Shown here: one piece after another, positions 55,670 to 64,000 of the stretch
Position numbering within the stretch: the first letter of the stretch is position 1
Layout of the letters: the number at the start of each line of letters is the position of its first letter
Assembly (NCBI RefSeq): GCF_013391475.1
Contig: NZ_JACBAZ010000001.1
Span: forward strand, 578,377-642,376
From: Oceaniferula marina
Lineage (GTDB): Bacteria; Verrucomicrobiota; Verrucomicrobiia; Verrucomicrobiales; Akkermansiaceae
Direction of reading: 5' to 3'
Length of the DNA: 64,000 bases
Program-made: the position numbers and the translations under genes
The notes under the pieces: model-generated
What the model saw: only the letters and a program-made list of their open reading frames with translations
What the model was told of the DNA's origin: nothing
Databases searched by the model: none

Positions 55670-56860
55670 ATGAAGTTTCACGATGCCCATCTGGCGTATT
55701 GCACCAATATTCACCCTGCAGAAAGCTGGGCTGAAACGTTTACCGCCCTGAAAACCCACACGCTTAAAGTGAGGGAGCGTCTGAGCCGAGAAGGCAATCG
55801 CTCAGAGGGTGACGCCTACGCCATCGGACTAAGGCTCTCTGCTCAGGCCGCCGATGAATTGCTGACCTTCAACAACGAAGGCATCCCCGAACCGTTGAGA
55901 GTATTCAAAGCCTGGCTGGAACAAGAGAACTGTTACATCTTCACCATCAACGGCTTTCCCTATGGCGATTTTCATCATACCCGGGTGAAGGAACAGGTCT
56001 ATCAACCTGACTGGACTCAGGTTGAGCGACTCGAATACACCGCGAAGTTATTCATCATTCTGGCCGAACTCTTAGCAGACGACATCGACGGATCGGTTTC
56101 CACCCTGCCCGGATCATTCAAAGAGTTCAAAGCGGATGAACATTTGATGTTCTGCAATCTCTACGCAACGGCCCGGTTTCTCGACGCTCTATCAGAAGAC
56201 TACGGTAAGGACTTTCATCTCGGTCTCGAACCCGAACCACTGGGCCACTTCGAAAACACCGGGGAAACCCTCGCCTTTTTCTCACGATTCCAAGCTTGGG
56301 CTGAGGAACGGGACCTTGAAACCGATTGCCTCCAACGAAGAATAGGAGTCAACTACGACACCTGCCATTTTGCCCTTGAATTTGAAGATGCCGAACATTC
56401 ACTCTCCGCGTTCGAGCATGCTGACATCCGAATTTCAAAAATTCATATCTCAAGTGCCCTGGCTTTCGATCCCACATCAGCCACGGCCCTGAATGAAATC
56501 CGCACATTCGACGAGGCGACTTATCTTCACCAGATCTTGATCCAAAACGAAGACCAATCGACCCTGCGCTTCAGGGACATTCCCGAGTTCTTTGAGGCAT
56601 TGGCAGCATCACCTGACATGCTTGCCAACGCCGCAGATGGACGCTGTCATTTCCATATCCCGCTTTACAGCGCCCCTGAGCAACCTCTTGGCTCAACCCA
56701 GGATCACGCCAAACAAACACTGGCCTATTGCAAGCAGCACCCCGGAATTTGTAACCATTTCGAAATCGAAACCTATACCTGGGGAGTCTTACCTGAGGAT
56801 CTACAAATCCCGGTCGAACAACAAATCGGAAATGAATACGCATGGGTGCTCGACCAATAA
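55670..56860 (+). CDS. eboE: Metabolite traffic protein EboE
   Basis: ATG 55670 (MKFHDAHLAYCTNIHPAES) fits the family start; the frame from 55643 adds nine residues that overlap the toxin-like gene. The 396-aa TIM barrel of the xylose-isomerase/AP-endonuclease type has the EboE hallmarks YCTNIHPAESW near the N-terminus, INGFPYGDFH, LGLEPEPLGHFE, VNYDTCHFALEFED, HFHIPLYSAP and FEIETYTWGVLP. Metal ligands are expected among these Glu, Asp and His residues. In known clusters EboE works with EboA-F to move a lipid-linked or small metabolite. EboC, EboD and EboF are not in the window. Confidence 0.85.
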   Translation: MKFHDAHLAYCTNIHPAESWAETFTALKTHTLKVRERLSREGNRSEGDAYAIGLRLSAQAADELLTFNNEGIPEPLRVFKAWLEQENCYIFTINGFPYGDFHHTRVKEQVYQPDWTQVERLEYTAKLFIILAELLADDIDGSVSTLPGSFKEFKADEHLMFCNLYATARFLDALSEDYGKDFHLGLEPEPLGHFENTGETLAFFSRFQAWAEERDLETDCLQRRIGVNYDTCHFALEFEDAEHSLSAFEHADIRISKIHISSALAFDPTSATALNEIRTFDEATYLHQILIQNEDQSTLRFRDIPEFFEALAASPDMLANAADGRCHFHIPLYSAPEQPLGSTQDHAKQTLAYCKQHPGICNHFEIETYTWGVLPEDLQIPVEQQIGNEYAWVLDQ

Positions 56861-56869
56861 GCACACATT

Positions 56870-57013
56870 GGGAAGTCGGGAAGTCGGGAAGTCGGGAAGT
56901 CGGGTAGTCGGGTAGTCGGGTAGTCGGGTAGTCGGGTAGTCGGGTAGTCGGGTAGTCGGGTAGTCGGGTAGTCGGGTAGTCGGGTAGTCGGGTAGTCGGG
57001 TAGTCGGGTAGTC
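56870..57013. repeat. Octanucleotide tandem repeat (minisatellite)
   Basis: Four perfect copies of GGGAAGTC (56870-56901) followed by fourteen perfect copies of GGGTAGTC (56902-57013), then a decayed tail of GGAAGTT-like units up to about 57050. It fills the gap between the stops of eboE and the endonuclease-like gene. The repeats have no spacers, so this is not a CRISPR array. Confidence 0.95.
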
Positions 57014-57060
57014 GAAGTAGTTCGGAAGTTCGGAAGTTCGGGAAGTTGGGAACCCTTACA

Positions 57061-57831
57061 TCATTCCTTTTTCCAAGGAACCTCGCCGAATAAGGGTCGG
57101 TGATCTGAGGCCTGAGCTTCATCCCCGACTTTGAGAATCACCTTATTCGCTTGTTCCTCGTCCCATCCGGCGAGTAACAAATAATCGATTTCAATTTTTG
57201 GTTGGTTAGCAGGATAAGTCAAAGCGCTGCCTTGTTTTGCCACAACCTTCCATGAGCCCGCCAATTGCTTCATGGTTTCAGATCCCGGCTGAGCATTCAA
57301 ATCCCCCATCACCATCACCGGATGCTTCTGCTCCGAAAGAATACGCTGCAGTGCAGCCACCTGCTCCAGACGAGTGGCTTCCGACTGATGGTCGAGGTGG
57401 ACACTGACGAAGGAGAGCTTACGCCCCTGCACTTCGGCGATCACCTCCAAGGCCACTCGCTGTTCCCCCTTACCGGGCAAGCGATGCACCTTGGTCTCTA
57501 CAACCGGGTGCTTGGATAACACCGCATTCCCATACGCACCACCACCTAGATCAATGCATTTGCCAAAGACCGGAGTCATCCCCAATTGCTTGGCCAACTC
57601 GGAGGCTTGGTCCACTTTCCCGCTGCGCGATACCCGCTGGTCCACTTCCTGCAAAGCAATAAAATCCGGTTGATACTTGCTCATTACATTGGCGATTCTG
57701 CCCAAATCCAGTTTTCCATCCATCCCCTGTGCATGGTGGATATTATACGAAACCACCTTCAAGGCATCCGCCAGACTGGTTCCGATCAAGCACATAGCCA
57801 CAACGGCGCTCAAGGCAATCAACTTCTTCAT
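57061..57831 (-). CDS. Exported endonuclease/exonuclease/phosphatase family protein
   Basis: ATG 57831 (MKKLIALSAVVAMCLIGTSLA) gives a signal peptide; the ORF from 57864 adds 11 residues. The 256-aa protein has EEP-fold motifs: VVSYNIHHAQGMDG, FIALQEVDQRV with the catalytic Glu, VSVHLDHQS, VMGDLNAQPGS and ASDHRPLFGEV with the final Asp-His pair. Proteins of this size and with export signals act on phosphodiesters of nucleic acids, lipids or inositol phosphates. The substrate is unknown. It is divergent from ftsY. Confidence 0.87.
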   Translation of the reverse strand: MKKLIALSAVVAMCLIGTSLADALKVVSYNIHHAQGMDGKLDLGRIANVMSKYQPDFIALQEVDQRVSRSGKVDQASELAKQLGMTPVFGKCIDLGGGAYGNAVLSKHPVVETKVHRLPGKGEQRVALEVIAEVQGRKLSFVSVHLDHQSEATRLEQVAALQRILSEQKHPVMVMGDLNAQPGSETMKQLAGSWKVVAKQGSALTYPANQPKIEIDYLLLAGWDEEQANKVILKVGDEAQASDHRPLFGEVPWKKE

Positions 57832-57950
57832 GATCAGATATACGGCACACATCACCCTTATCAATCACTGAATTTCACAGGAGGGAAATCTGACATCCGC
57901 GAATCAAAACTCTTGCGAATCCTTTGCGGCACCGTTAAATCCCTTTCGCC

Positions 57951-58802
57951 ATGGCAGGATTTTTCAAAAAGCTCTTCAACAAGGTCACCAACAAGGCCGA
58001 GATCGACTGGGATGAACTCGAAGCCGATCTGATTGGGGCCGACCTAGGAGCCCGCACGACCATGGCGATCGTCGACGACCTCAGGGAGATGGGCCGGAAA
58101 ATCTCAGCTGACGACGTGATCAGCGTGTGTAAACAGCACATTGCAGGGATTCTTCCTGAAGATCTGCCTGCCTTCACGCCTCGGGCCGATGGATCACCCA
58201 CTGTCATTCTAGTCGTAGGTGTCAATGGCACTGGCAAGACCACCTCCTCGGCCAAACTGGCCTGGTTACTGAAGAACCAAGGGTATTCTGTCAGCCTAGC
58301 CGCTGCAGACACCTTCCGGGCTGCAGCCGTCGAGCAGCTTTGCGTCTGGGCGGATCGACTCGGGGTTCCCGTTATCAAGGGAGCTCCCAATGCCGACCCG
58401 GCGTCCGTCTGTTACACGGCCCATCAAAAGGCGATCAACGACGGCACCCAGTTCCTCATCTGTGATACCGCCGGCCGGATCCACACCCGCCACAACCTGA
58501 TGCAGGAACTTGAAAAAATCGAGCGCACCATCGGCAAACAAGACGAGCATGCGCCCCACCATCGACTACTCGTTGTCGACGCCACCACTGGAGGGAATGC
58601 TCTGGCCCAGGCCAGGGAGTTCAACAAAGCCATTCCCCTCGACGGCTTGATTGTCACCAAACTCGACGGTTCAGGAAAAGGCGGCATCGCTGTGGTGATT
58701 CAACAAGAGCTTAAGATCCCCACCCGCTTCATAGGCTTGGGTGAAGAAGCCTCACAATTCAAAGCCTTCAACAAACAGGAATTTGTCGAAGGTATCTTTT
58801 AG
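57951..58802 (+). CDS. ftsY: Signal recognition particle receptor FtsY
   Basis: A 283-aa SRP GTPase of the NG type, without the long acidic A domain of E. coli FtsY. P-loop VVGVNGTGKTTSS (about 88-100), AAADTFRAAAVEQL, CDTAGR, TKLDGSGKGG and FIGLGEEASQFKAF are all present. It docks the ribosome-SRP complex at the membrane. The stop is 12 bp from the end of the convergent rhomboid-like gene. Confidence 0.95.
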   Translation: MAGFFKKLFNKVTNKAEIDWDELEADLIGADLGARTTMAIVDDLREMGRKISADDVISVCKQHIAGILPEDLPAFTPRADGSPTVILVVGVNGTGKTTSSAKLAWLLKNQGYSVSLAAADTFRAAAVEQLCVWADRLGVPVIKGAPNADPASVCYTAHQKAINDGTQFLICDTAGRIHTRHNLMQELEKIERTIGKQDEHAPHHRLLVVDATTGGNALAQAREFNKAIPLDGLIVTKLDGSGKGGIAVVIQQELKIPTRFIGLGEEASQFKAFNKQEFVEGIF

Positions 58803-58814
58803 TCTCAGTCAGCA

Positions 58815-59639
58815 TCAAGGGGTATCCTTTTTGGGCAGATGCTCCAGGCAATAATCGTTGCCATCCTCACCCACACGGAAATCGGTATCCGGATGTGAGT
58901 GTTCGGTCGCCCCGCATACCGCACAGGTATTAAATGCCTGGGTTTCTGGGATACCCGAAGTTGCAAACTGCTTCCGGCGCCTGATACCTGAACGCTGCTG
59001 CTTGCTTTGCCCAATACGCATCGGAACGGCCACCAGAAGATAATTCGACAAGCTGAAAAGAATAAACAAGGCCCCGACCCCGTGGGCTGGCAAGGAGACA
59101 ATCAGCAAAGCACCGGTAATTACCGCAAGAATCCAGATATGCACTGGAATCACCAGAAACAACATAATCGTGCATCGAGGGTTGTAGGTCGAAAAGGCAA
59201 AGAAGATCGACATTCCGAGATAAATCCCCGGCATAGGTGGGGTTTGCCCACCAAACAATTGCATGAGCACAGCTCCCAACAAGGCTGAAAACCATCCCCA
59301 GAGAACATACAAGTTGGTCCTAAAGACCCCCCATTGCTCCTCAAGTCCATCACTGAACATAAACATGATCATCATGCCAAAAAAGGCAAACAGGATCCCG
59401 ATCGGATTCATACTGCCCACCTGCGAGGCCAAAATAAAGGTGAAGGGCCTCCAGATTTCACCGGCAAGAATACGCTCCCAATCGAAGTTCAAGGTCGACC
59501 CCAGATTGGGAATCACAGATCCTAACAGATAGACTCCAAAGAAGGCGACCGCCATATATCGGATCAAGCCAGACACGGCCCAGGATCCGAATCGACGTTC
59601 GAGAGAATTGAGTAATCGTTCAAATGCAGCTTTCATCAT
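58815..59639 (-). CDS. Rhomboid-like integral membrane protein without protease motif, with C-terminal Cys/His cluster
   Basis: A 274-aa protein with about six membrane segments (about 25-205) in a rhomboid/Derlin arrangement; EIWRPFTFILAS matches the loop after the first helix in this fold. The rhomboid catalytic GxSG motif is not found: the corresponding region reads YLGMSIFFAF. The cytoplasmic tail has CAVCGATEHSH, then YCLEHLPKK, i.e. C-x2-C and C-x2-H, a possible zinc site. It is probably a non-protease member; function unknown. Confidence 0.65.
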   Translation of the reverse strand: MMKAAFERLLNSLERRFGSWAVSGLIRYMAVAFFGVYLLGSVIPNLGSTLNFDWERILAGEIWRPFTFILASQVGSMNPIGILFAFFGMMIMFMFSDGLEEQWGVFRTNLYVLWGWFSALLGAVLMQLFGGQTPPMPGIYLGMSIFFAFSTYNPRCTIMLFLVIPVHIWILAVITGALLIVSLPAHGVGALFILFSLSNYLLVAVPMRIGQSKQQRSGIRRRKQFATSGIPETQAFNTCAVCGATEHSHPDTDFRVGEDGNDYCLEHLPKKDTP

Positions 59640-59654
59640 GTCGGGGAGTTTTTT

Positions 59655-59691
59655 GATAAAAAACAGGACCTATGAATCGCATAAGTCCTGT
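59655..59691 (-). terminator. Rho-independent terminator of the rpiB-glyA transcript
   Basis: ACAGGAC (59663-59669) pairs with GTCCTGT (59685-59691), extended by TATG/CATA after one mismatch. Read on the minus strand the stem is followed by six T. It begins about 50 bp after the stop of the fusion gene. Confidence 0.85.
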
Positions 59692-59739
59692 TGAAATGGT
59701 TGAAACAGAGCAGAGGTTCTCCTGCTCAATGAGGAGCCC

Positions 59740-61398
59740 TTACTTGGGCAATGGAAAACTCCGGTTGAAGGCGTAGACCCGCTCGCGAATCGATGCCAAT
59801 TTCGCATCATCCGCGTGGTTTTGCAATGCCTCGTGAATGAAGTCGGCGACTTGCTCAACATCCGATTCTTTCATTCCGCGAGTGGTTACAGCCGGGGTTC
59901 CAATCCGAATACCACTGGGTTTGAATGGGCCAGCCGTATCAAAAGGAATTGAGTTCTTGTTCACCGTGATCCCGGACTCGTCCAGAGCGTGCTGGGCAAT
60001 AGACCCGTCCATTCCTGCAGGACGCAGGTCAACAAGCATCAGGTGGTTGTCCGTACCGCCGGAAACAATCCGGTAGCCGTGCTCAGCCAATCGGGCGGCC
60101 ATGGCCTTGGCATTGGCAATCACTTGCTGGGAATATGCCTTGAAGTCTCCAGTCAGGATCTCCCCGAAACAAGCAGCCTTGGCTGCAATCACGTGCATCA
60201 ATGGACCGCCCTGGATACCCGGGAAGACCGTGCTATCGATCTTCTTGGCGTATTCCTGCTTACAGAGAATGATACCACCACGTGGTCCTCGGAGTGACTT
60301 GTGAGTCGTCGAGGTCACAAAATCGGCGTGTGGCACGGGGTTCGGGTGCTCACCTGCGGCAACCAAGCCGGCAATGTGTGCCATATCAACAAAGAGGTAG
60401 GCTCCTACCTTCTTGGCAATCTGCCCCATGCGCTCGAAATCGATCTCACGAGGATAGGCCGAAGCTCCAGTGGTGATCAATGCGGGTTGCACCTCTTCGG
60501 CCACTTTTTCCAGCGCATCATAATCGATGGTTTCGTCCTCTTCACTGACGCCATAGTGGGTCACCTCGTAAAACTTACCGGAAAAGTTCGCCTTGTGTCC
60601 GTGAGTCAGGTGACCACCGTGAGCCAGATCCATCGTCAGGATCTTATCCCCCGGCTTGAGAACGGAGAAATACACAGCGGTATTCGCCTGGGAGCCCGAA
60701 TGGGGCTGCACATTGGCGTGATCGGCACCGAAGATTTCCTTCACCCGGTCAATCGCCAGCTGCTCGGCCACATCCACAAACTCACAGCCACCATACCAGC
60801 GGCGACCGGGGTATCCCTCGGCATATTTATTGGTCAGCAAACTCCCCTGAGCTTCCATAACAGCTCCACTGGTGAAGTTTTCAGAAGCGATCAATTCGAT
60901 ATTCTGGTTTTGGCGCTGCTCCTCGGCCTGCATGGCTGAAAACAACTCGGGATCGGTCAATGCCAAGCGGCTACCGGATGCCTTAGTCAGACGGGCATCG
61001 TGACGTCCCCCCTCATATTCCGTCTTTAAAAAAGCATCGACCATGGCGATAGCATCGTCATTACTCAAATGATCGGCACCGAGACAGATGACATTGGCAT
61101 CGTTATGTTGACGCGTAACCTCGGCTTCATTGACATCCCGCACATTGGCGCCACGGATATGTTGATAACGGTTCACGGCCATGCACATCCCGATGCCAGA
61201 CCGGCAAATAAGGATGCCACGGTCATAACGTCCGCTGCTGACGCCTCGCCCTACCTCGTTGGCATAGTCGGCATAATCCACGGAATCCGTGCTGTTTGTG
61301 CCAAAATCCTGAACCGAGATTCCGGATGTTTCCAAATGCTGAACAATAGCGTGTTTCAATCCCACGCCTCCGTGATCGGCTCCAATAGCAATATTCAT
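59740..61398 (-). CDS. Fusion of ribose-5-phosphate isomerase B and serine hydroxymethyltransferase
   Basis: A single 552-aa frame. Residues 1-140 are Rpi[30 protein letters not shown] with Cys65 (usual CGTGIG), and [14 protein letters not shown]. After a short linker ([15 protein letters not shown]) residues about 150-552 are a complete Gly[61 protein letters not shown] with the PLP lysine Lys367, and [15 protein letters not shown]. RpiB interconverts ribose-5-P and ribulose-5-P; GlyA makes glycine and methylene-THF from serine. Transketolase is the upstream gene of the same transcript. Confidence 0.93.
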   Translation of the reverse strand: MNIAIGADHGGVGLKHAIVQHLETSGISVQDFGTNSTDSVDYADYANEVGRGVSSGRYDRGILICRSGIGMCMAVNRYQHIRGANVRDVNEAEVTRQHNDANVICLGADHLSNDDAIAMVDAFLKTEYEGGRHDARLTKASGSRLALTDPELFSAMQAEEQRQNQNIELIASENFTSGAVMEAQGSLLTNKYAEGYPGRRWYGGCEFVDVAEQLAIDRVKEIFGADHANVQPHSGSQANTAVYFSVLKPGDKILTMDLAHGGHLTHGHKANFSGKFYEVTHYGVSEEDETIDYDALEKVAEEVQPALITTGASAYPREIDFERMGQIAKKVGAYLFVDMAHIAGLVAAGEHPNPVPHADFVTSTTHKSLRGPRGGIILCKQEYAKKIDSTVFPGIQGGPLMHVIAAKAACFGEILTGDFKAYSQQVIANAKAMAARLAEHGYRIVSGGTDNHLMLVDLRPAGMDGSIAQHALDESGITVNKNSIPFDTAGPFKPSGIRIGTPAVTTRGMKESDVEQVADFIHEALQNHADDAKLASIRERVYAFNRSFPLPK

Positions 61399-61442
61399 TG
61401 TCTGTGTTTGTTGTTTTGTTTCTGGACAGTTAGCCTAATCAC

Positions 61443-63425
61443 TTAGGCCAGATCATTGACTGCGGCCACCACATCGGCGGACGTCATTCCAAGTTGTTGC
61501 ATAACGGTATCTCCAGGTGCAGACATACCAAAGCGATCGATTCCGAGCACCTTGCCGCCGCAGCCGACGTATTTCCACCACAGCCCGCTGACTCCGGCTT
61601 CGATAGCCACCCGGCGTGTGCATGATGCCGGCAGCACACTCAGCTTGTATTCCTCACTCTGGCGGTCAAACCGCTCCATGCAAGGAACCGATACCACACG
61701 GACGCCTGCGCCCAGCTCTTCGGCTGCAGCCATGGCGTGGGCCACTTCCGAGCCACTGGCAAGAATGATCGTTTCCAATGCTCCCTGCTCTTGCTTAAGC
61801 ACATAAGCACCGTAATAAGCCCCCTCGCGCCGGGTTTCGACGGGAGTCTCACTGTAAATAGGTACGTTTTGACGAGTCAGGAACAAGGCACTCGGACCAT
61901 CCGTCCGGTGCATCGATGCCGACCAGGCACCGGCGGTTTCCTCGGCATCAGCCGGTCGGAACACATCAAGACCGGGGATCACCCGCAGTCCACTGACGGT
62001 CTCAACCGGTTGGTGAGTCGGACCATCTTCACCGACACCAACTGAATCATGGGTCAGAATATACGTCACAGGCAACTTGGCCAAGGCGGCCACCCGCACC
62101 GACGGGCGAAGGTAATCGGCAAATACCGCAAACGTGGCACAGGAAATCCGGAACAATCCATCGTAAGCAATCCCGTTACACATGGCGGCCATCGCGTGTT
62201 CACGGATACCGAACCAGATATTGCGTCCGGTAAAGTCATCCGCCCCAAAATCACCACCATCCTTGATGTAGTTCTTGGTCGATCCATAAAGATCAGCAGA
62301 ACCTGTCAATAGGTTGGGCATGGCGGCAGCCACCGACTGAATCACCTCACCTCCTGATGCCCGGGTTGCTCCGTTGTAGTCGCTCGCAAATTCGGGAATC
62401 CGGTCAAGCAAATCACTCGGAACAGCACCGGAAATGCCATCGGCCAGTTCAGCGGCCAATGCTGGATTCGCCTCTTTCCATGCGGAGTAGGTTCCATTCC
62501 ATGCATCAAAATCCGAAACCAACGCTGCCTGATGGTCAGCAAAAAAGGCTTTCACTTCGTCAGAAACATAAAACGTCTGCTCGGGCAAGCCGAGTCCGGC
62601 CCGGGCCGTTTCAGCAAAATTCGCACCACCCTCACCATGTCCCTTGGCCGTCCCGGCAACCTCCGGGATCCCCCGGCCGATTTCCGTCTTGGCAATGATC
62701 ACCTTCGGGCGACCATTGTCGTCAGCCTTGGCCTGGGCCAGGCTGGATGCAATTTGTTCAAGGTTGTGGCCGTCGATCGTCACGGCGTCCCACCCTTGGG
62801 ATGTGAAATACGCTTCAGCGTCCTCGCTTTGCGTCACATCAGCCATCGCATCGAGTGTCACATCGTTGCTATCGTAAATTAAAACCAGATTATCGAGGCG
62901 ATTGTGGCCGGCATAGGCAATCGCCTCGCGAGCTACACCCTCCTGAAGGCAACCGTCACCGAGCAGTCCAAACACATGGTGGTCAAAAATCGTGTGTTCT
63001 GAAGTATTGTATTTTGCGGCAGCAGCCTTGCCACTCATCGCGTATCCCACGGCATTGGCAACACCCTGCCCCAGCGGTCCGGTTGTGGCTTCCACTCCCG
63101 GGGTTTCCTCAAACTCGGGGTGACCCGGTGTGATGCTGTGCAACTTTCGAAACGCTTTGACGTCATCAATCCCCACAGCGTATCCCGCCAAGTGAAGCCA
63201 ACTATAGAGAAACATCGATCCGTGCCCGGCCGATAAAATCAGGCGATCACGGTTCAACCATTTTGGGGCATCCGCTTGATATCGAAGCGACCCACCAAAA
63301 AGCACAGCCCCGATCTCGGCACACCCCAAAGGGAGTCCCAAATGACCCGAGGAACAGGCGTTAACTGCGTCGATAGCGAGGCCCCGGGCCTCATTGGCTG
63401 CTTGAGCGAGAATGTGCTGATTCAT
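61443..63425 (-). CDS. tkt: Transketolase
   Basis: ATG 63425 ([19 protein letters not shown]) fits the family; an ATG 18 bp further upstream is possible. The 660-aa thiamine-diphosphate enzyme shows [44 protein letters not shown] with the GDG-type cofactor motif, [17 protein letters not shown] with the catalytic Glu, and [18 protein letters not shown]. It transfers two-carbon units in the non-oxidative pentose phosphate pathway. The rpiB-glyA fusion follows after 44 bp, placing two pentose phosphate steps together. Confidence 0.95.
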   Translation of the reverse strand: MNQHILAQAANEARGLAIDAVNACSSGHLGLPLGCAEIGAVLFGGSLRYQADAPKWLNRDRLILSAGHGSMFLYSWLHLAGYAVGIDDVKAFRKLHSITPGHPEFEETPGVEATTGPLGQGVANAVGYAMSGKAAAAKYNTSEHTIFDHHVFGLLGDGCLQEGVAREAIAYAGHNRLDNLVLIYDSNDVTLDAMADVTQSEDAEAYFTSQGWDAVTIDGHNLEQIASSLAQAKADDNGRPKVIIAKTEIGRGIPEVAGTAKGHGEGGANFAETARAGLGLPEQTFYVSDEVKAFFADHQAALVSDFDAWNGTYSAWKEANPALAAELADGISGAVPSDLLDRIPEFASDYNGATRASGGEVIQSVAAAMPNLLTGSADLYGSTKNYIKDGGDFGADDFTGRNIWFGIREHAMAAMCNGIAYDGLFRISCATFAVFADYLRPSVRVAALAKLPVTYILTHDSVGVGEDGPTHQPVETVSGLRVIPGLDVFRPADAEETAGAWSASMHRTDGPSALFLTRQNVPIYSETPVETRREGAYYGAYVLKQEQGALETIILASGSEVAHAMAAAEELGAGVRVVSVPCMERFDRQSEEYKLSVLPASCTRRVAIEAGVSGLWWKYVGCGGKVLGIDRFGMSAPGDTVMQQLGMTSADVVAAVNDLA

Positions 63426-63509
63426 GTCGCGCGAAGAATCCACATCCGAGGCCTATCCCGCAAGCATGAAACACGTCAAATCCCCTAAAATCCGCGATAT
63501 TGATAAATT

Positions 63510-63536
63510 TTGACATATTTATTCCAGAAATAGAAA
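63510..63536 (+). promoter_or_regulatory. Candidate promoter upstream of hisG
   Basis: A perfect TTGACA (63510-63515), 15 bases, then TAGAAA (63531-63536), 64 bases before the hisG start. The spacer is short and the -10 weak, so this is tentative. Confidence 0.25.
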
Positions 63537-63599
63537 GTTTCGCGTTGATTCCTGCCATTTTGAAGCTAAACAAGCCGCCCGCAGACACCGAATCATACC

Positions 63600-64000
63600 A
63601 TGTCTCAGAAACTTAAAATCGCACTTCCAAAAGGCTCACTCCAGAATCCTACGATTCAACTCCTGGAGCAGGCCGGATTCAACGTCTATATGTCCGACCG
63701 CGGACTACGACCAAACTCCAATGATGGCGAACTCGATATCTACTTGATCCGAGCTCAGGAAATCGGCCGCTACATGGCTGAAGGATTTATCGACTGTGGT
63801 ATCACTGGTTACGACTGGGCATCCGCCCATGAAGAAAACCTCGTCGACCTCGCCGAACTCCCCTACTCACGAGCAACCGTCCGCCCAACCAAGTGGGTGC
63901 TCGTTGTTCCCGAAGACTCTCCGATTCAAAGCGTGCAGGACCTCGAAGGCAAACGCATCGCGACCGAAGGGGTTGAAATCACCCAGAATTACCTCAAACA
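63600..64000 (+). CDS. hisG: ATP phosphoribosyltransferase (5' part, cut by window edge)
   Basis: The gene starts at ATG 63600 (MSQKLKIALPKGSLQNPT) and is open to the window end, 133 codons. HisG starts histidine synthesis by joining ATP and PRPP. Family features: ALPKGSLQNPTIQLLEQAGF, AEGFIDCGITGYDW, VDLAELPYSRATVRPTKWV and EGKRIATEGVEITQNY. The sequence style is that of the long HisG form, but the C-terminal regulatory domain is outside the window. Confidence 0.93.
   Translation, partial: MSQKLKIALPKGSLQNPTIQLLEQAGFNVYMSDRGLRPNSNDGELDIYLIRAQEIGRYMAEGFIDCGITGYDWASAHEENLVDLAELPYSRATVRPTKWVLVVPEDSPIQSVQDLEGKRIATEGVEITQNYLK

Noticed and set aside
56870-57050. CRISPR array
   Set aside because: The repeats are 8 bp long and directly adjacent, with no spacers and no cas genes.
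56571-57122. Minus-strand repeat protein with Leu-Pro-Asp-Tyr-Pro-Thr-Thr-Arg units
   Set aside because: It is the translation of the octamer array plus the antisense of eboE and of the EEP gene end; both flanking genes are well supported.

Overview
This looks like a Verrucomicrobiota chromosome, probably from a marine or host-glycan-degrading member of the Verrucomicrobiae. The evidence is a Verru_Chthon cassette protein A homologue, several PEP-CTERM proteins, ECF sigma/FecR pairs, sulfatases, fucosidases of families GH29 and GH95, and a DUF6288 protein. This assignment is inferred from gene content; no 16S rRNA lies in the window. Most of the window is an accessory glycan-degradation region, flanked on both sides by housekeeping genes.

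Left edge (1-4301): the 3' end of ribA, then a feoB operon whose regulator is a DtxR-like protein carrying FeoA-like domains, then the tmRNA gene ssrA with its terminator.

Glycan locus 1 (4445-12053, + strand): ECF sigma factor, FecR-type membrane regulator, PEP-CTERM surface protein, a multidomain sulfatase-like protein that has lost its catalytic motif, and a normal-looking sulfatase. Locus 2 (12339-19883): an AraC regulator divergent from a GH109-like oxidoreductase, a SIS-domain protein, a TIM-barrel protein, a degenerate L,D-transpeptidase-like ORF and a tandem SGNH esterase. It ends in a patch of gene debris that holds a 184-bp duplicate of the TIM-barrel gene. Locus 3 (20104-30864): a large GH31 enzyme with dockerin-like and cohesin-like modules, an AraC regulator, a GH36/GH27-like enzyme, a DUF5107 protein and two decayed PEP-CTERM genes. 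A secreted S9 peptidase follows.

Locus 4 (33440-53261, all on the - strand, about 20 kb): read in its own direction it holds ECF sigma, FecR-LamG, LamG-PEP-CTERM, Verru_Chthon A, a hypothetical protein, a beta-helix/PDZ protein, GH29 fucosidase, DUF6288/PDZ protein, GH95 fucosidase and GH2 beta-galactosidase. The last five are tightly packed and fit removal of fucose and galactose from a complex glycan. Loci 1 and 4 share the order sigma - FecR - PEP-CTERM - enzymes, and no SusC/SusD pair is present. This suggests a sigma/FecR-controlled, surface-protein-linked counterpart of the Bacteroidota PUL.

Right part (53555-64000): a small HTH-like gene; a short operon with two genes of the ebo (metabolite traffic) family, eboB-like and eboE, separated by a toxin-antitoxin-like pair; an octanucleotide minisatellite; a secreted endonuclease/exonuclease/phosphatase protein; ftsY; a rhomboid-like membrane protein; an rpiB-glyA fusion next to transketolase; and the start of hisG.
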